Positions 9,302-19,700 of a DNA stretch of 64,000 bases are shown here, piece after piece. The notes under the pieces were generated by a model. That model did not search any database. It worked only from the letters and a program-made list of their open reading frames with translations, and was not told where the DNA came from. The position numbers and the translations under genes were made by a program. Position 1 is the first letter of the stretch, and each line of letters begins with the position of its first letter. Source of the DNA: Corynebacterium caspium DSM 44850 (GTDB lineage Bacteria > Actinomycetota > Actinomycetes > Mycobacteriales > Mycobacteriaceae); assembly GCF_030440555.1 (NCBI RefSeq), contig NZ_CP047118.1, positions 248,001 to 312,000 of the forward strand, given 5' to 3'.

Positions 9302-9390
9302 GGGGGGGGGGGCTGGCTGCGGTCTGCGGTGCGGTTGGAGCAACCCGGACCCAGGACACCCCGCACCCACTTCGCACCCACCCCGCACCC
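9302..9390. repeat. G11 tract and 11-bp-period C-rich repeats
   Basis: An uninterrupted run of 11 G lies at 9302-9312. Further right CGCACCC occurs at 9362, 9373 and 9384, each 11 bases apart, the first two copies extended to CGCACCCAC. The segment is the convergent junction between the GCS2-family gene and mrpG. No gene or clear T-tailed terminator was seen in it. Confidence 0.7.
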
Positions 9391-9396
9391 GCTGAG

Positions 9397-9780
9397 CTAG
9401 TGCTTGCGGAAGGAACTCTTGGCGGGGGCATCGTTACGTGAGAGCCGGTCTTTATCCCCGTGGAGGCCTTCGCGCCGGGAAACGCGCCCGAGTCTTTGGG
9501 CAGTTACGGGGTTGGTGATGAAAGTAAATAGGATTAGCAGCACTAGCACCCCCATATCGCCGCGTTGGGAGATGCCAAAATCTTCGGAGCCAATTACGCG
9601 CACAATTGCCCCGGATACTGTCAGGAGTAGGCCGGTGGATTGTGGTTTGGTAATTACGTGAATTTTTGACATGGCGTCTTTAAAACGCACCAGCCCGATT
9701 GCGGCGGAAAGCACCAAACTTGCACCGAGCAAAATGCATATGAGCGATAAAATATCGGTGATTAAGTACCAGGTTTGCAT
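9397..9780 (-). CDS. mrpG: Mrp Na+/H+ antiporter subunit G
   Basis: Small membrane subunit of the hetero-oligomeric Mrp (Mnh/Sha) cation/proton antiporter. The 127-residue protein has three hydrophobic segments and the family stretch RFKDAMSKIHVITKPQSTG. A charged C-terminal tail of about 30 residues (RREGLHGDKDRLSR) extends beyond the usual core. Last gene of the leftward mrpACDEFG operon, five bases after mrpF. Confidence 0.92.
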   Translation of the reverse strand: MQTWYLITDILSLICILLGASLVLSAAIGLVRFKDAMSKIHVITKPQSTGLLLTVSGAIVRVIGSEDFGISQRGDMGVLVLLILFTFITNPVTAQRLGRVSRREGLHGDKDRLSRNDAPAKSSFRKH

Positions 9781-9785
9781 TTGGG

Positions 9786-10061
9786 CTAGGCTCCGTCTCT
9801 TTTTCTAAAGCGGGCAATAGCGGTGGAGGAAATAAATCCCAGCAGCGCTACTACCAGCATTGCATTAGCGACGGTGGTGTCCATCGTCCAGCAGATATAG
9901 CAAGCTATTGCGCATTGCACCATCGCTACCATGCCGTCCAAGCTAAGGACGCGATCCATGGAATTGGGGCCGCGCACGATGGCATAGGCGGTGCATATAA
10001 AGGAGGCACAAAACATTAGCGCCGCAAGCCCCAAAATGGCGTTATAAATTTGTGGGTCCAT
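9786..10061 (-). CDS. mrpF: Mrp Na+/H+ antiporter subunit F
   Basis: Three-helix subunit of the Mrp complex, about 91 residues from ATG 10059-10061 (MDPQIYNAILGL). RGPNSMDRVLSLDG between helices one and two is the MrpF hallmark. An in-frame start 15 bases upstream would overlap mrpE; the chosen start follows the mrpE TAG by one base. mrpG follows after five bases. Confidence 0.92.
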   Translation of the reverse strand: MDPQIYNAILGLAALMFCASFICTAYAIVRGPNSMDRVLSLDGMVAMVQCAIACYICWTMDTTVANAMLVVALLGFISSTAIARFRKRDGA

Positions 10062-10062
10062 G

Positions 10063-10593
10063 CTAACTTCTTTCAAAAATTTCGATCATGGCCTTTTCGA
10101 GGTCCGCGATGGCTTGTATTTCTTTAGCTATTTGGGCTTCTGAATCAGCTCGGAGCAAATGGCAGGTCCAGGTGCGGTTAGCAATATCGATATCGGTGAC
10201 TGAACCGCCTGGTTGTAAGTTATAAAGTGCGGTTGCTAGTGCTAGTACTAGCTCATTATCTACGCGCATCGGGGCGGTAATAATGGCTGCTTGAGGCGGT
10301 TTTTGGGGTCTTATGGAAATCCAGGCCACTTCAAAAGAGGCGCGAATTAGTTGCCAGAACCAGTGCAGTAAATAGCGGCCAAAAAGGGTCCAGTTTATGG
10401 TGGCGGTGGCGGGAATGGGCGGGTCTGGCAAGGGCAGTAGGAGTACTACGCCGGCGCCAATTAGGAAACCTGCGAGGCCATTTCCCCAACTAATTTCCCC
10501 ATTTAGGGCAATCCACATCACGGTTATCCATAGCACCATGGGGGCGTGGAAGCGGCGTTTTACACCTTGTAGCACTTTTTGTATGCGAGCCAT
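10063..10593 (-). CDS. mrpE: Mrp Na+/H+ antiporter subunit E
   Basis: MrpE subunit, 176 residues: two closely spaced N-terminal membrane helices (VLWITVMWIALNG and GLAGFLIGAGVVLLLPLP), then an amphipathic region and a soluble C-terminal domain with NLQPGGSVTDIDIANRTWTC, typical of MrpE. Its ATG overlaps the mrpD stop by one base (TAATG), which implies translational coupling. Confidence 0.92.
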   Translation of the reverse strand: MARIQKVLQGVKRRFHAPMVLWITVMWIALNGEISWGNGLAGFLIGAGVVLLLPLPDPPIPATATINWTLFGRYLLHWFWQLIRASFEVAWISIRPQKPPQAAIITAPMRVDNELVLALATALYNLQPGGSVTDIDIANRTWTCHLLRADSEAQIAKEIQAIADLEKAMIEIFERS

Positions 10594-12269
10594 TAGGGTT
10601 CCTGCCTTTCCCCTGCTGGTTTGGGGGCTAGTCTGCGAGTTATTTCGTCAGGTTCGCCGGTGGCATCATAATTGGGCCCAAGTACGGCTTCGCGGTAGTT
10701 GTGCACATCGGAGGTGGTAAGTGCAGCTCTTTCGGTGATTGCGGCTAGTGGCCCGGCGAATACGGTTACTGCCAGAGAGGCAATTACTAGTACTGAGGTT
10801 GCCCCAACCATGCCAAAGGGGATACGGCCGACGTCATCGCGTTCGGTTATTTCTACTTCTTCGGTGATATCTACCAAAGGTGAGGTGGAGGCTAGGGCTA
10901 GGTGGCCTTCGGGGGCGTCTTTACGATCACGCCAGAATCCTTTGGCCCATACTAAAACCATCACATAGAGGGTGAGTAGGGAGGTAGCTGCGGCCCCGCC
11001 GATGAGGAGCCAGCTGAGGAATCCGCCAGCTTCGGCCCCGGCTTGGAGCAATATTATTTTGCCTATAAATCCTGAGAAAGGAGGTATTCCGCCCAGATTT
11101 ATGGCGGGGATGAAATATAAAATCGCAATTATGGGGGTGACGTATATCAGGGAGCCTAAACGACGCAGGGAAGAAGTTCCTGCTTGGCGTTCAATTAAAC
11201 CAACTACTAGGAAGAGCGCAGTTTGTACCAAAATATGGTGTACGGCGTAGAAAATGGCGCCATTTAAGCCTTGGGCGGTGCCTAGTGCGAGCCCAAAAAT
11301 CATGTAGCCAATATGGCTGACCAGGGTAAATGATAATAAACGTTTAATATCATTTTGGGCGATAGCACCAAAAATACCCACTATCATTGTGGCGAGCGCC
11401 ACCCACATCAAAGTGCTATCTAGGGATCCATCGACAAAGATGGTGGATTTAATGCGGATGATGGAATATACCCCCACTTTGGTAAGGAGGCCGGCAAATA
11501 CGGCTGTGACCAGGGCGGGCGCGGTGGGGTAGGAGTCAGGGAGCCAACCATCGAGTGGGAAAACAGCGGCTTTGATGCCAAAGGCCACTAATAAAGTGCC
11601 AAAGATGGCAGCGCGCACTCCGCTGGGTATTTCTTCCATGCGAATCCCAATTTGGGCAATATTCATGGTGCCTACAGCCGCATAAATCATGGCTAGGCCA
11701 AAGATGAAAATCATTGAAGAAACCATGGAAACCATGACATAGCCAATGCCGGCACGCACACGAGAGGCTGATCCGCCAAGGGTGAGCAGCACATATGAAG
11801 CCACCAAAAATACTTCAAAGCCGACGTAGAGGTTGAACATATCCCCAGCTAGGAAGGATAGATTCACCCCCATCGAAAGCAGTAGATAAGAGGGCACAAA
11901 TACGGCGACGGGATCTTTATCTGAGCCATCGCGAATACCCTGCGCAATGGCATACCAGATTACAGCGGCAATAATTATTCCAGCTACGGCAACAAATATT
12001 GTTGCGAGGCGATCTGCTACCAAGGTGATGCCAATGGGGGAATCCCATCCGCCAAGTTGCAAGGTGATAGCCCCATAGCGATCCACAGTGAGCAGCAAAA
12101 TCATCGCCACAATAATTACGGCGATAAGGGTGCTAAAAGCAATGGCGCGTTGAACTGGGGTGCTGCGCGCAAATACGGAGCAGCCAGCTGCTGCGAAGGT
12201 GGGCAATAAGATAGGTAGCGGGATTAGGAAGGGGGCATAGGGCAATACGGCAGCTAGAAAATCATTCAT
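10593..12269 (-). CDS. mrpD: Mrp Na+/H+ antiporter subunit D (NADH dehydrogenase ND2/ND4-like)
   Basis: Large antiporter-like membrane subunit related to complex I NuoM/NuoN; it carries conserved charged residues of the proton path. About 14 hydrophobic segments in 558 residues. The region AAVFPLDGWLPDSYPTAP and LTKVGVYSIIRIK are typical of MrpD. The C-terminal 90 residues include a long acidic cytoplasmic insert before the last helix. It overlaps mrpC by eight bases and mrpE by one. Confidence 0.94.
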   Translation of the reverse strand: MNDFLAAVLPYAPFLIPLPILLPTFAAAGCSVFARSTPVQRAIAFSTLIAVIIVAMILLLTVDRYGAITLQLGGWDSPIGITLVADRLATIFVAVAGIIIAAVIWYAIAQGIRDGSDKDPVAVFVPSYLLLSMGVNLSFLAGDMFNLYVGFEVFLVASYVLLTLGGSASRVRAGIGYVMVSMVSSMIFIFGLAMIYAAVGTMNIAQIGIRMEEIPSGVRAAIFGTLLVAFGIKAAVFPLDGWLPDSYPTAPALVTAVFAGLLTKVGVYSIIRIKSTIFVDGSLDSTLMWVALATMIVGIFGAIAQNDIKRLLSFTLVSHIGYMIFGLALGTAQGLNGAIFYAVHHILVQTALFLVVGLIERQAGTSSLRRLGSLIYVTPIIAILYFIPAINLGGIPPFSGFIGKIILLQAGAEAGGFLSWLLIGGAAATSLLTLYVMVLVWAKGFWRDRKDAPEGHLALASTSPLVDITEEVEITERDDVGRIPFGMVGATSVLVIASLAVTVFAGPLAAITERAALTTSDVHNYREAVLGPNYDATGEPDEITRRLAPKPAGERQEP

Positions 12270-12753
12270 CGGCTGCTCCCTTCACTGGTGATTCGAAAGA
12301 TTCAGGACCAAAGGCATCGCCTAGGGAAGTAGGCGCACCAGTGGCTGGGTCATCGGAGGCATCATGATCTGGGGCAGCTACTGGCATGGTAGTGCGCGCC
12401 GCAATGGCGGCATCCTCGGTGTCATCTTCAATAAGATCGGCGGAACGATACCGGTACTGCCGATAAGCCAGGGAAAGAATAAAGGCGGTCATGGCCATGG
12501 AAATCACAATGGCGGTCAAAATCATGGCTTGCGAGAGCGGATCAGCAATATCGGCACCATAAAGGATAGATTTCCGATTCTTAATTGGAGGCGATCCCGC
12601 ATGGCCACCGGCTTGGAGTAGCAACAGGTTGCCGCCATTTCCAATAAGCATTAATCCGAGCATCATTTTGGTCATCGCCCGACCCAACATGAGGTACACC
12701 CCGGTGGAAATCAGCACTCCCGAAGTGAGCAGCAAAGCAAGATTTACAACCAT
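12262..12753 (-). CDS. mrpC: Mrp Na+/H+ antiporter subunit C (NuoK-like)
   Basis: NuoK-like three-helix subunit: LLLTSGVLISTGVYLML, MLGLMLIGNGGNLLLLQAG and an AMILTAIVISMAMTAFILSLAY helix. It has 163 residues, about 50 more than the core, because of an acidic Ala/Asp-rich C-terminal tail. Its ATG abuts the mrpA stop directly (TAAATG), so the two are coupled. Confidence 0.93.
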   Translation of the reverse strand: MVVNLALLLTSGVLISTGVYLMLGRAMTKMMLGLMLIGNGGNLLLLQAGGHAGSPPIKNRKSILYGADIADPLSQAMILTAIVISMAMTAFILSLAYRQYRYRSADLIEDDTEDAAIAARTTMPVAAPDHDASDDPATGAPTSLGDAFGPESFESPVKGAADE

Positions 12754-15700
12754 TTAGCGCTCCTTCTGTGGTGCAGTAGTCGCCGACGTTGCCGGAGTTG
12801 CAGTAGGTGCTGGCGATGCCGGGGTGAAGGCTGCATCGCCACCAGCGGCACTACCACCAGCGGCACCAGCGCCGCCACCGCCGCCATCGGCTGCGGCGGC
12901 TTGCCGCGCACGGGCAGCGGCCCGGGCTGCATTGCGGCGTTCCTGGGTGGTGCGCGACATCGTCCGGGCTCTATCGCGGGCTAGCTGGCGTCGCTTGGCT
13001 TCATCGGCATCAACTTGGCCACCTAGCGAGGTGAGAATGTGCATAATTAGCCCAATCACAATCAGGTAAACTCCCAGGTCAAAAAAGATTGCTGAGGGAA
13101 TACTGAAGCTACCCACCAGCGGTAGGGAGGCTTCCCACACATGTGAGGTCAACGGGGCGCGCCCGAAGAACATGGGTGCTGCTGCGGTGCCAACAGCAAT
13201 TAATAAACCGGTGCCTAGGATGCGTCCGGCATCTACTGGCAGGGCTTCTTCTAATTCTTCTCTGCCGCCAGCAATATAGCGCAGGCTAAAGGCGAGGGCG
13301 GCTACTAGTCCACCGGCAAAACCACCACCGGGGGCATTATGTCCGGCGAAGAAGAAGTAGATAGAAAGGGCGATCATCGTCGGGAAGGATAGTCGCGTGA
13401 TTACGTCTATCATCAGGGAACGATTTTGGGCTTTTTCGGTATCTACATCGGCGGCTAACCAGCGTCTTCCGGCTGCTTTGAGGGTGGGTCTTCTAGAACT
13501 TCTAGTAAAGGAGCGAGTGCCATAAATTAGCGATGCCACCCCGGTGGCTGCCAATACCAGCACCGAGATTTCGCCGAGAGTATCCCAGCCACGAATATCT
13601 ACTAGCAGGACGTTTACCGCATTTGCGCCGTGTCCGATGTCATAGGCGAGGTCTGGAATATAGCGCGATATTGGTTGCGTGGTGCGCGAATTCATGGCAA
13701 ATAGCGCCACAACGCTTACTGAAATTCCCACTCCGGCAGCTAACCAGGCACGTGCCCGGTTGCCTTTAGGGGTGCCGCGCCATTCAGTATTGCTGGGTAA
13801 TTTGCGCAGTACCAGCATAAAGATCACCATCTGGATGGTTTCCACTAGCACCTGGGTTAGGGCTAGATCTGGAGCCCCGTGCATGACAAACAGGGTGGCC
13901 ATCCCGTAGCCGGTTACTCCTACCAAAATCACTCCGGAAAGCCGGTTAGTGCTGCGGGTAGCCACTATGGCAATCACGATCATGATGCCAGCGGCTACTG
14001 CTTGCCACGGATTTTCCCAAAGCATCATTACAACTTCGGGGCGCTCACCAAGGATCAAAGCACTTAGCGGCAGGGTCATTAAGACAAAGAAAATGATGGA
14101 AAGATTGACCACTAAGGAGCCGCGCTGGGTACTTGCAGTTAAGCGCAAGGCCACGGTACGGAAGAAGTGCAGCGTGGCATCGTAGGCCGTATTGGCATCT
14201 CCTAAGGCGGGTTCTTCTAATTGGAATTTCAACAGAGTTTCCCGACGCAAAAACACCAAGGTTCCCACCGCAATAATCACTGCAGATAACGCCAAAGCAG
14301 GGCTTAGCCCATGCCATAAGGCTAAGCTGCCGGGAAGTTTTCCAGGCGCGGCGCTGTATTTTAGGGTTTGTAAATAGGTATTTATGATGGCGTCAGCCGG
14401 GCGCGGCCAGATTCCTAAGCTCACAGTTAGCACGGTTAATACAGCTGGCGATAACCACAGGGTGGGCCCAATACGGTGCATTTTTGCTACCGCTGCAGAT
14501 ATCCCGCCCCCGGTGGGGTGCGTGGCAGGTTTAGTGGCAAAAGCCCCGTAGAGCACATAGCAGGAATATGCCATGGTCAATATGGATCCAAGGACTAGCC
14601 CGGTAATCATTAAATGGCCGGGTACTCCGCGTAATTGGGGTTCTTCCAAAATGGCTTGGAGGGCAGACTCTTTGGCCACAAAACCAAATAGGGGTGGAAT
14701 GCCAGACATAGAGGCGGCGGCAATAATTGCAATTCCAAATAGGAAGGGTTGTTTACGCCAGAGCCCGGAAAGCTTATTTACATGCCGAGTTCCAGTGGCG
14801 TGGTCAATAGCGCCGATCACCATAAACAGCGTGGCTTTAAAAAGAGCATGTCCCAAAGTAAGGGCTAGTCCGGCTTGGATGGCGGTAGGTGAGCCCACTG
14901 CCATCACTGACATAATGAAACCCAATTGGGAAACTGTGCCGTAGGCCAGCATTAATTTGAGATCTTTTTGTCTTAAAGCTACCCATCCGGAAAGCACCAT
15001 AGTGCCTACTCCGAGCACTATTAATATCAAATACCAGGTGGTTACTGCCTGGAAATTAGGGGCCAAGCGGGCTACTAAGTAGATGCCTGCTTTAACCATG
15101 GCTGCAGAGTGTAAATAGGCTGAAACTGGCGTGGGAGCTGCCATCGCGCCGGGAAGCCAGAAATGTGCAGGCGCTATGGCTGATTTAGAGAGTGCGCCAG
15201 CTAGAAGCAGCGCGGTAGCAATCCCAATATGGGGAATATTTGCGATGCCATAAGTTTGGGCATAGGTGGAGATATCGGTGAAATGCCAAATATTGGCAAA
15301 GCGGCCCAGCATAATGATGCCTACCAGCATCGATAGCCCGCCCAAAGTGGTGATAAGCAACGCTTGGGTGGCTGATCTGCGTGAGGAAGCCCTTTCCCCG
15401 TAGTAACCCACGAGTAAAAATGACAGCACCGAAGTGAGCTCCCAGAAGATGTACATCAGCAGCAAGCTGTCAGAGATAACTAGCCCAAACATCACCATGG
15501 CAAAGCTCACCATTTGAGCGGCAAAAATGGAAAGACGAATGGGGTTGGAATCAAAATATCCCCAACAGTAAAGCAGTACTAGGGTGCCTATTCCTAAGAC
15601 AATCAAACTAAATATGGCGCTGAGCGCATCCATTTGGAAAGTTAGATCCAAATGCACCATGGGAAGCCATTCATAATGGCTATTAAGGGCTTTATTATTG

Positions 15701-15852
15701 CTGAAATCGCCAGCTAGGAAGTGTTTAACCACCCAGATGAAGCCACCAGCTGGAACTAGGGCTAGCAGGGCAAAAGCAGCTTTCCCAAGGAGTCTAAGAA
15801 GGAATGGGGCCAGCGCTGCGGTTACTGCAAGGGCACACAGAAGGAAGAGCAT
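12754..15852 (-). CDS. mrpA: Mrp Na+/H+ antiporter subunit A with fused MrpB domain
   Basis: First gene of the operon; 1032 residues. The N-terminal part (about residues 1-500) is the NuoL-like antiporter module with many membrane helices and the motif LLVGYYGERASSRRSATQALLITTLGG. The central part adds the MrpA-specific segment, and about residues 780-950 form the MrpB domain (FAGHNAPGGGFAGGLVAALAF). No separate mrpB gene is present, as usual for the A/B-fused type. An unusual Arg/Ala-rich then Gly/Ala/Pro/Thr-rich tail of about 80 residues ends the protein. The upstream gap carries two inverted repeats that may control the operon. Confidence 0.95.
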   Translation of the reverse strand: MLFLLCALAVTAALAPFLLRLLGKAAFALLALVPAGGFIWVVKHFLAGDFSNNKALNSHYEWLPMVHLDLTFQMDALSAIFSLIVLGIGTLVLLYCWGYFDSNPIRLSIFAAQMVSFAMVMFGLVISDSLLLMYIFWELTSVLSFLLVGYYGERASSRRSATQALLITTLGGLSMLVGIIMLGRFANIWHFTDISTYAQTYGIANIPHIGIATALLLAGALSKSAIAPAHFWLPGAMAAPTPVSAYLHSAAMVKAGIYLVARLAPNFQAVTTWYLILIVLGVGTMVLSGWVALRQKDLKLMLAYGTVSQLGFIMSVMAVGSPTAIQAGLALTLGHALFKATLFMVIGAIDHATGTRHVNKLSGLWRKQPFLFGIAIIAAASMSGIPPLFGFVAKESALQAILEEPQLRGVPGHLMITGLVLGSILTMAYSCYVLYGAFATKPATHPTGGGISAAVAKMHRIGPTLWLSPAVLTVLTVSLGIWPRPADAIINTYLQTLKYSAAPGKLPGSLALWHGLSPALALSAVIIAVGTLVFLRRETLLKFQLEEPALGDANTAYDATLHFFRTVALRLTASTQRGSLVVNLSIIFFVLMTLPLSALILGERPEVVMMLWENPWQAVAAGIMIVIAIVATRSTNRLSGVILVGVTGYGMATLFVMHGAPDLALTQVLVETIQMVIFMLVLRKLPSNTEWRGTPKGNRARAWLAAGVGISVSVVALFAMNSRTTQPISRYIPDLAYDIGHGANAVNVLLVDIRGWDTLGEISVLVLAATGVASLIYGTRSFTRSSRRPTLKAAGRRWLAADVDTEKAQNRSLMIDVITRLSFPTMIALSIYFFFAGHNAPGGGFAGGLVAALAFSLRYIAGGREELEEALPVDAGRILGTGLLIAVGTAAAPMFFGRAPLTSHVWEASLPLVGSFSIPSAIFFDLGVYLIVIGLIMHILTSLGGQVDADEAKRRQLARDRARTMSRTTQERRNAARAAARARQAAAADGGGGGAGAAGGSAAGGDAAFTPASPAPTATPATSATTAPQKER

Positions 15853-15944
15853 TTGTTAGTAGAGCTCCCAAAAGCGATGGCGGTTAAAGTCGAAGGCTCA
15901 GTTTAGCCATATTCAGGAACTTCTTGTGGATGACTGTTATATAT

Positions 15945-16028
15945 GGTGCTAATACGCACCCCCGCCAATATTAAAGCAGGTAATGGACTATGGCCCTGGT
16001 CAGTAGCTACGTCTTAGTGCCATAGTCC
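15945..16028 (-). promoter_or_regulatory. Inverted repeats upstream of the mrp operon
   Basis: Two structures lie in the 203-base gap before mrpA. GGTGC (15945-15949) and GCACC (15956-15960) flank TAATAC next to a TATATA-like -10 element on the minus strand. Farther up, GGACTATGGC (15985-15994) and GCCATAGTCC (16019-16028) pair perfectly across 24 bases that contain the palindrome GTAGCTAC (16003-16010). No T-run follows on either strand. They could be an operator region, a 5' leader structure, or an M20-gene transcript end. Confidence 0.45.
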
Positions 16029-16055
16029 CTACCACTATTTAAGTGACAAATATCA

Positions 16056-17429
16056 CTATTTAGTATTAGCTGCGGCTGCTTGGGAATATTTGGTTAAAAA
16101 GGCAAATTCTGCGGCAGCAATGCGTTCAATTTCTGTGGGATCCACAGATTCATTAGCAGAGTGAATCCGAGATTCTGGCTCTTCCACCCCAAAAAGCGCA
16201 ATTTCTGCCTGCGGGAATTGCTGTTGCAAAGCTCCGGTGAGCGGAATAGAACCACCAGAACCAATACTTACCACCTCGGCACCGTCATAAGCTGCAGAAA
16301 GGGCTTCTTGGAAAAGCTGGATAGCAGGTTGGCTGAGGTCGCTGGCAAAGCCATCATTTATATCCTCAATTTCGACCTCAATATGGGCGCCACCGGGAAC
16401 ATGAGCTTTTAGATGAGCGGCCAATTTTTCCGCAATCTCAGCGGCAGCAATGCCGGCAGGGACTCGCAGATTTAGGCGAGCTTGAGCCATCGGCGGGATA
16501 GCATTTACCGCTTGGGATACCGGAGTGGAGGTGAAACCAGTAACGGTTACTGCTGGTCGCGCCCAAATAAAATCAGCTGGGTTATCGCTTTCATCGCCTG
16601 CTAATTCCACCCCAGGCAAGGTGGTGGAATCGGTGCGGAAATTCTCTGGATCATAGGGACGCCCCTCCCACCGGGTAGTGGTATCTACGCCGTCAATTAC
16701 GGTGCGGCCTTTTTCGTCACGCAGCGAGTCCAGCGTACGCATGAGGGCGAATACGGCATCAGGGGCAGCGCCGCCAAACATGCCGGAGTGTACGGCTGCA
16801 TCCAGGGTGCGCACGGTGACGGTGAGTTGGGCTCCACCGCGCAAAGAAGTGGTGAGGGTGGGAATACCTACGGCGGCATTGCCAGAATCAGCAATCAAGA
16901 TGACATCGGAGCGAAAGAGTTCTGGTTTATCAGCTAGCAGCTGGTCAAGGCCTTCGCCGCCCATTTCCTCAGAGCCTTCGGCAAGAAAAATCAGCCCAAT
17001 TTTGGGGGCGGTGGGATCAGCAGCTTCTGCGGTGGCTAATTGCCGCAAGGCTTCCAGGTGCATTACTAAATTGCCTTTGCAGTCAGCAGTACCGCGGCCA
17101 TACCAGCGCCCATTACGTTCGGTGAGGGTGAAAGGATCTGATTCCCAGGCAGATAATTCACCGGCAGGAACTACGTCATGGTGGCAGTAAAGCAATACCG
17201 TGGGTTGGTTTGCTTCAGGGGCCCGGTATCCGATGATCGCCCGGGAGCCATCCACGGTGAGGTGGCTGCTTACCTCAAATTCGATGGGGCTTTCTTCCAG
17301 GGCAGTAACTACCCACTGGGCAGCACCGGCAGCCTGGTCTGCCAAGGCGGGATCCCCATGTACGGAATTGAAGGCAACTAGCTGGCTTAGCTGGTTGAAA
17401 ATAGTGGTGCGAGAGTCTGTAGAAATCAT
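16056..17429 (-). CDS. M20-family metallopeptidase (dipeptidase type)
   Basis: Zinc-dependent exopeptidase-like enzyme, 457 residues. Metal-site motifs in order: LLYCHHDVVPAG, GRGTADCKGNLVMH and AEGSEEMGGEGLDQLL, with a dimerisation domain in the middle and the closing IPLTGALQQQFPQAEIALFG. The pattern fits M20 dipeptidases better than DapE, which is usually near 370 residues. It lies in front of the mrp operon on the same strand and divergent from groEL across about 170 bases. Substrate unknown. Confidence 0.87.
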   Translation of the reverse strand: MISTDSRTTIFNQLSQLVAFNSVHGDPALADQAAGAAQWVVTALEESPIEFEVSSHLTVDGSRAIIGYRAPEANQPTVLLYCHHDVVPAGELSAWESDPFTLTERNGRWYGRGTADCKGNLVMHLEALRQLATAEAADPTAPKIGLIFLAEGSEEMGGEGLDQLLADKPELFRSDVILIADSGNAAVGIPTLTTSLRGGAQLTVTVRTLDAAVHSGMFGGAAPDAVFALMRTLDSLRDEKGRTVIDGVDTTTRWEGRPYDPENFRTDSTTLPGVELAGDESDNPADFIWARPAVTVTGFTSTPVSQAVNAIPPMAQARLNLRVPAGIAAAEIAEKLAAHLKAHVPGGAHIEVEIEDINDGFASDLSQPAIQLFQEALSAAYDGAEVVSIGSGGSIPLTGALQQQFPQAEIALFGVEEPESRIHSANESVDPTEIERIAAAEFAFLTKYSQAAAANTK

Positions 17430-17528
17430 GCCTCTACAGTAGTAGCTTCAGATTCTTTAGCTCTAGCTAGAATTCATTTCTAAAACCTGCGCCTCTTGCA
17501 CTCAATCCCGGACAGTGATAGAAACGGA

Positions 17529-17555
17529 TTAGCACTTAGGGCATGTGAGTGCCAG
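17529..17555 (+). promoter_or_regulatory. CIRCE-like operator before groEL
   Basis: TTAGCACTT (17529-17537), a nine-base spacer, then GAGTGCCAG (17547-17555). The CIRCE consensus for HrcA repressor is TTAGCACTC, N9, GAGTGCTAA; the first arm matches 8 of 9 and the second 7 of 9. It lies 42 bases before the groEL ATG. HrcA control of this heat-shock gene is a sound inference. Confidence 0.85.
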
Positions 17556-17591
17556 TGTATAAGTGAAATAATTAATACTTAAGGAGCTTGA

Positions 17592-19241
<1,650 letters not shown>

Positions 19242-19286
19242 GCTTGCTGCCACTCCTGGCTGCCAAGTAGACCTTTAAAGTCGACT

Positions 19287-19325
19287 CCCACAGTTGCTCC
19301 ACTGGTAACTGTGGGGGTTTTTGGT
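19287..19325 (+). terminator. Terminator of groEL
   Basis: CCCACAGTT (19287-19295) pairs with AACTGTGGG (19307-19315) across an 11-base loop, followed by GGTTTTTGG and more T. It lies 45 bases after the groEL stop. Confidence 0.88.
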
Positions 19326-19591
19326 TTTTAAGGACAGTTACGCTACTCGGATGCCCCCGAAAAGGTGTATCCGGACTATAGGTTTTTCTTTTAAGATGGC
19401 CTGATTTCACCCTTTATCGGCAGGTCAGAGCGGGCCGTTACACAGTCTTAATAAAGTTTCGTTTTAAAGACCGAGAGAGCTGGGAGTACCAGGAGAAACC
19501 GTCTTAAGGGGTAGATGTTTTATCTAACCCTACCTATAGAAATTGAACTGGATTCAATCAATTTATAAAATATGTTCTTGATTAAAGCGGC
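19326..19591. other. Intergenic stretch between groEL terminator and por promoter
   Basis: No convincing gene. It holds a short inverted repeat CGGAT/ATCCG (about 19348-19373) and a possible 17-codon reading frame (19515-19568) behind AAGGGG. The DNA is AT-rich toward the right end, as expected upstream of a strong promoter. Confidence 0.4.
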
Positions 19592-19620
19592 TTGACTTAC
19601 GCAGTTGTTGTGCCAGAATA
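19592..19620 (+). promoter_or_regulatory. Promoter of the porH-porA unit
   Basis: TTGACT (19592-19597) as -35 and AGAATA (19615-19620) as -10, spaced 17 bases. The predicted transcript start would leave an mRNA leader of about 75 bases containing the palindrome GTACATGTAC (19646-19655) and a GTTAAG/CTTAAC hairpin directly before the AGGAG ribosome binding site. Confidence 0.6.
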
Positions 19621-19700
19621 GAGGGAGTGACGTCGACTGGCGTCCGTACATGTACGCATGCCGGTTAAGATACTGGCTTAACTCTTAGGAGTATCTAAAT

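Noticed and set aside
12824..13069. Ala/Pro-rich plus-strand frame inside mrpA
   Set aside because: Shadow of the low-complexity MrpA tail on the other strand.
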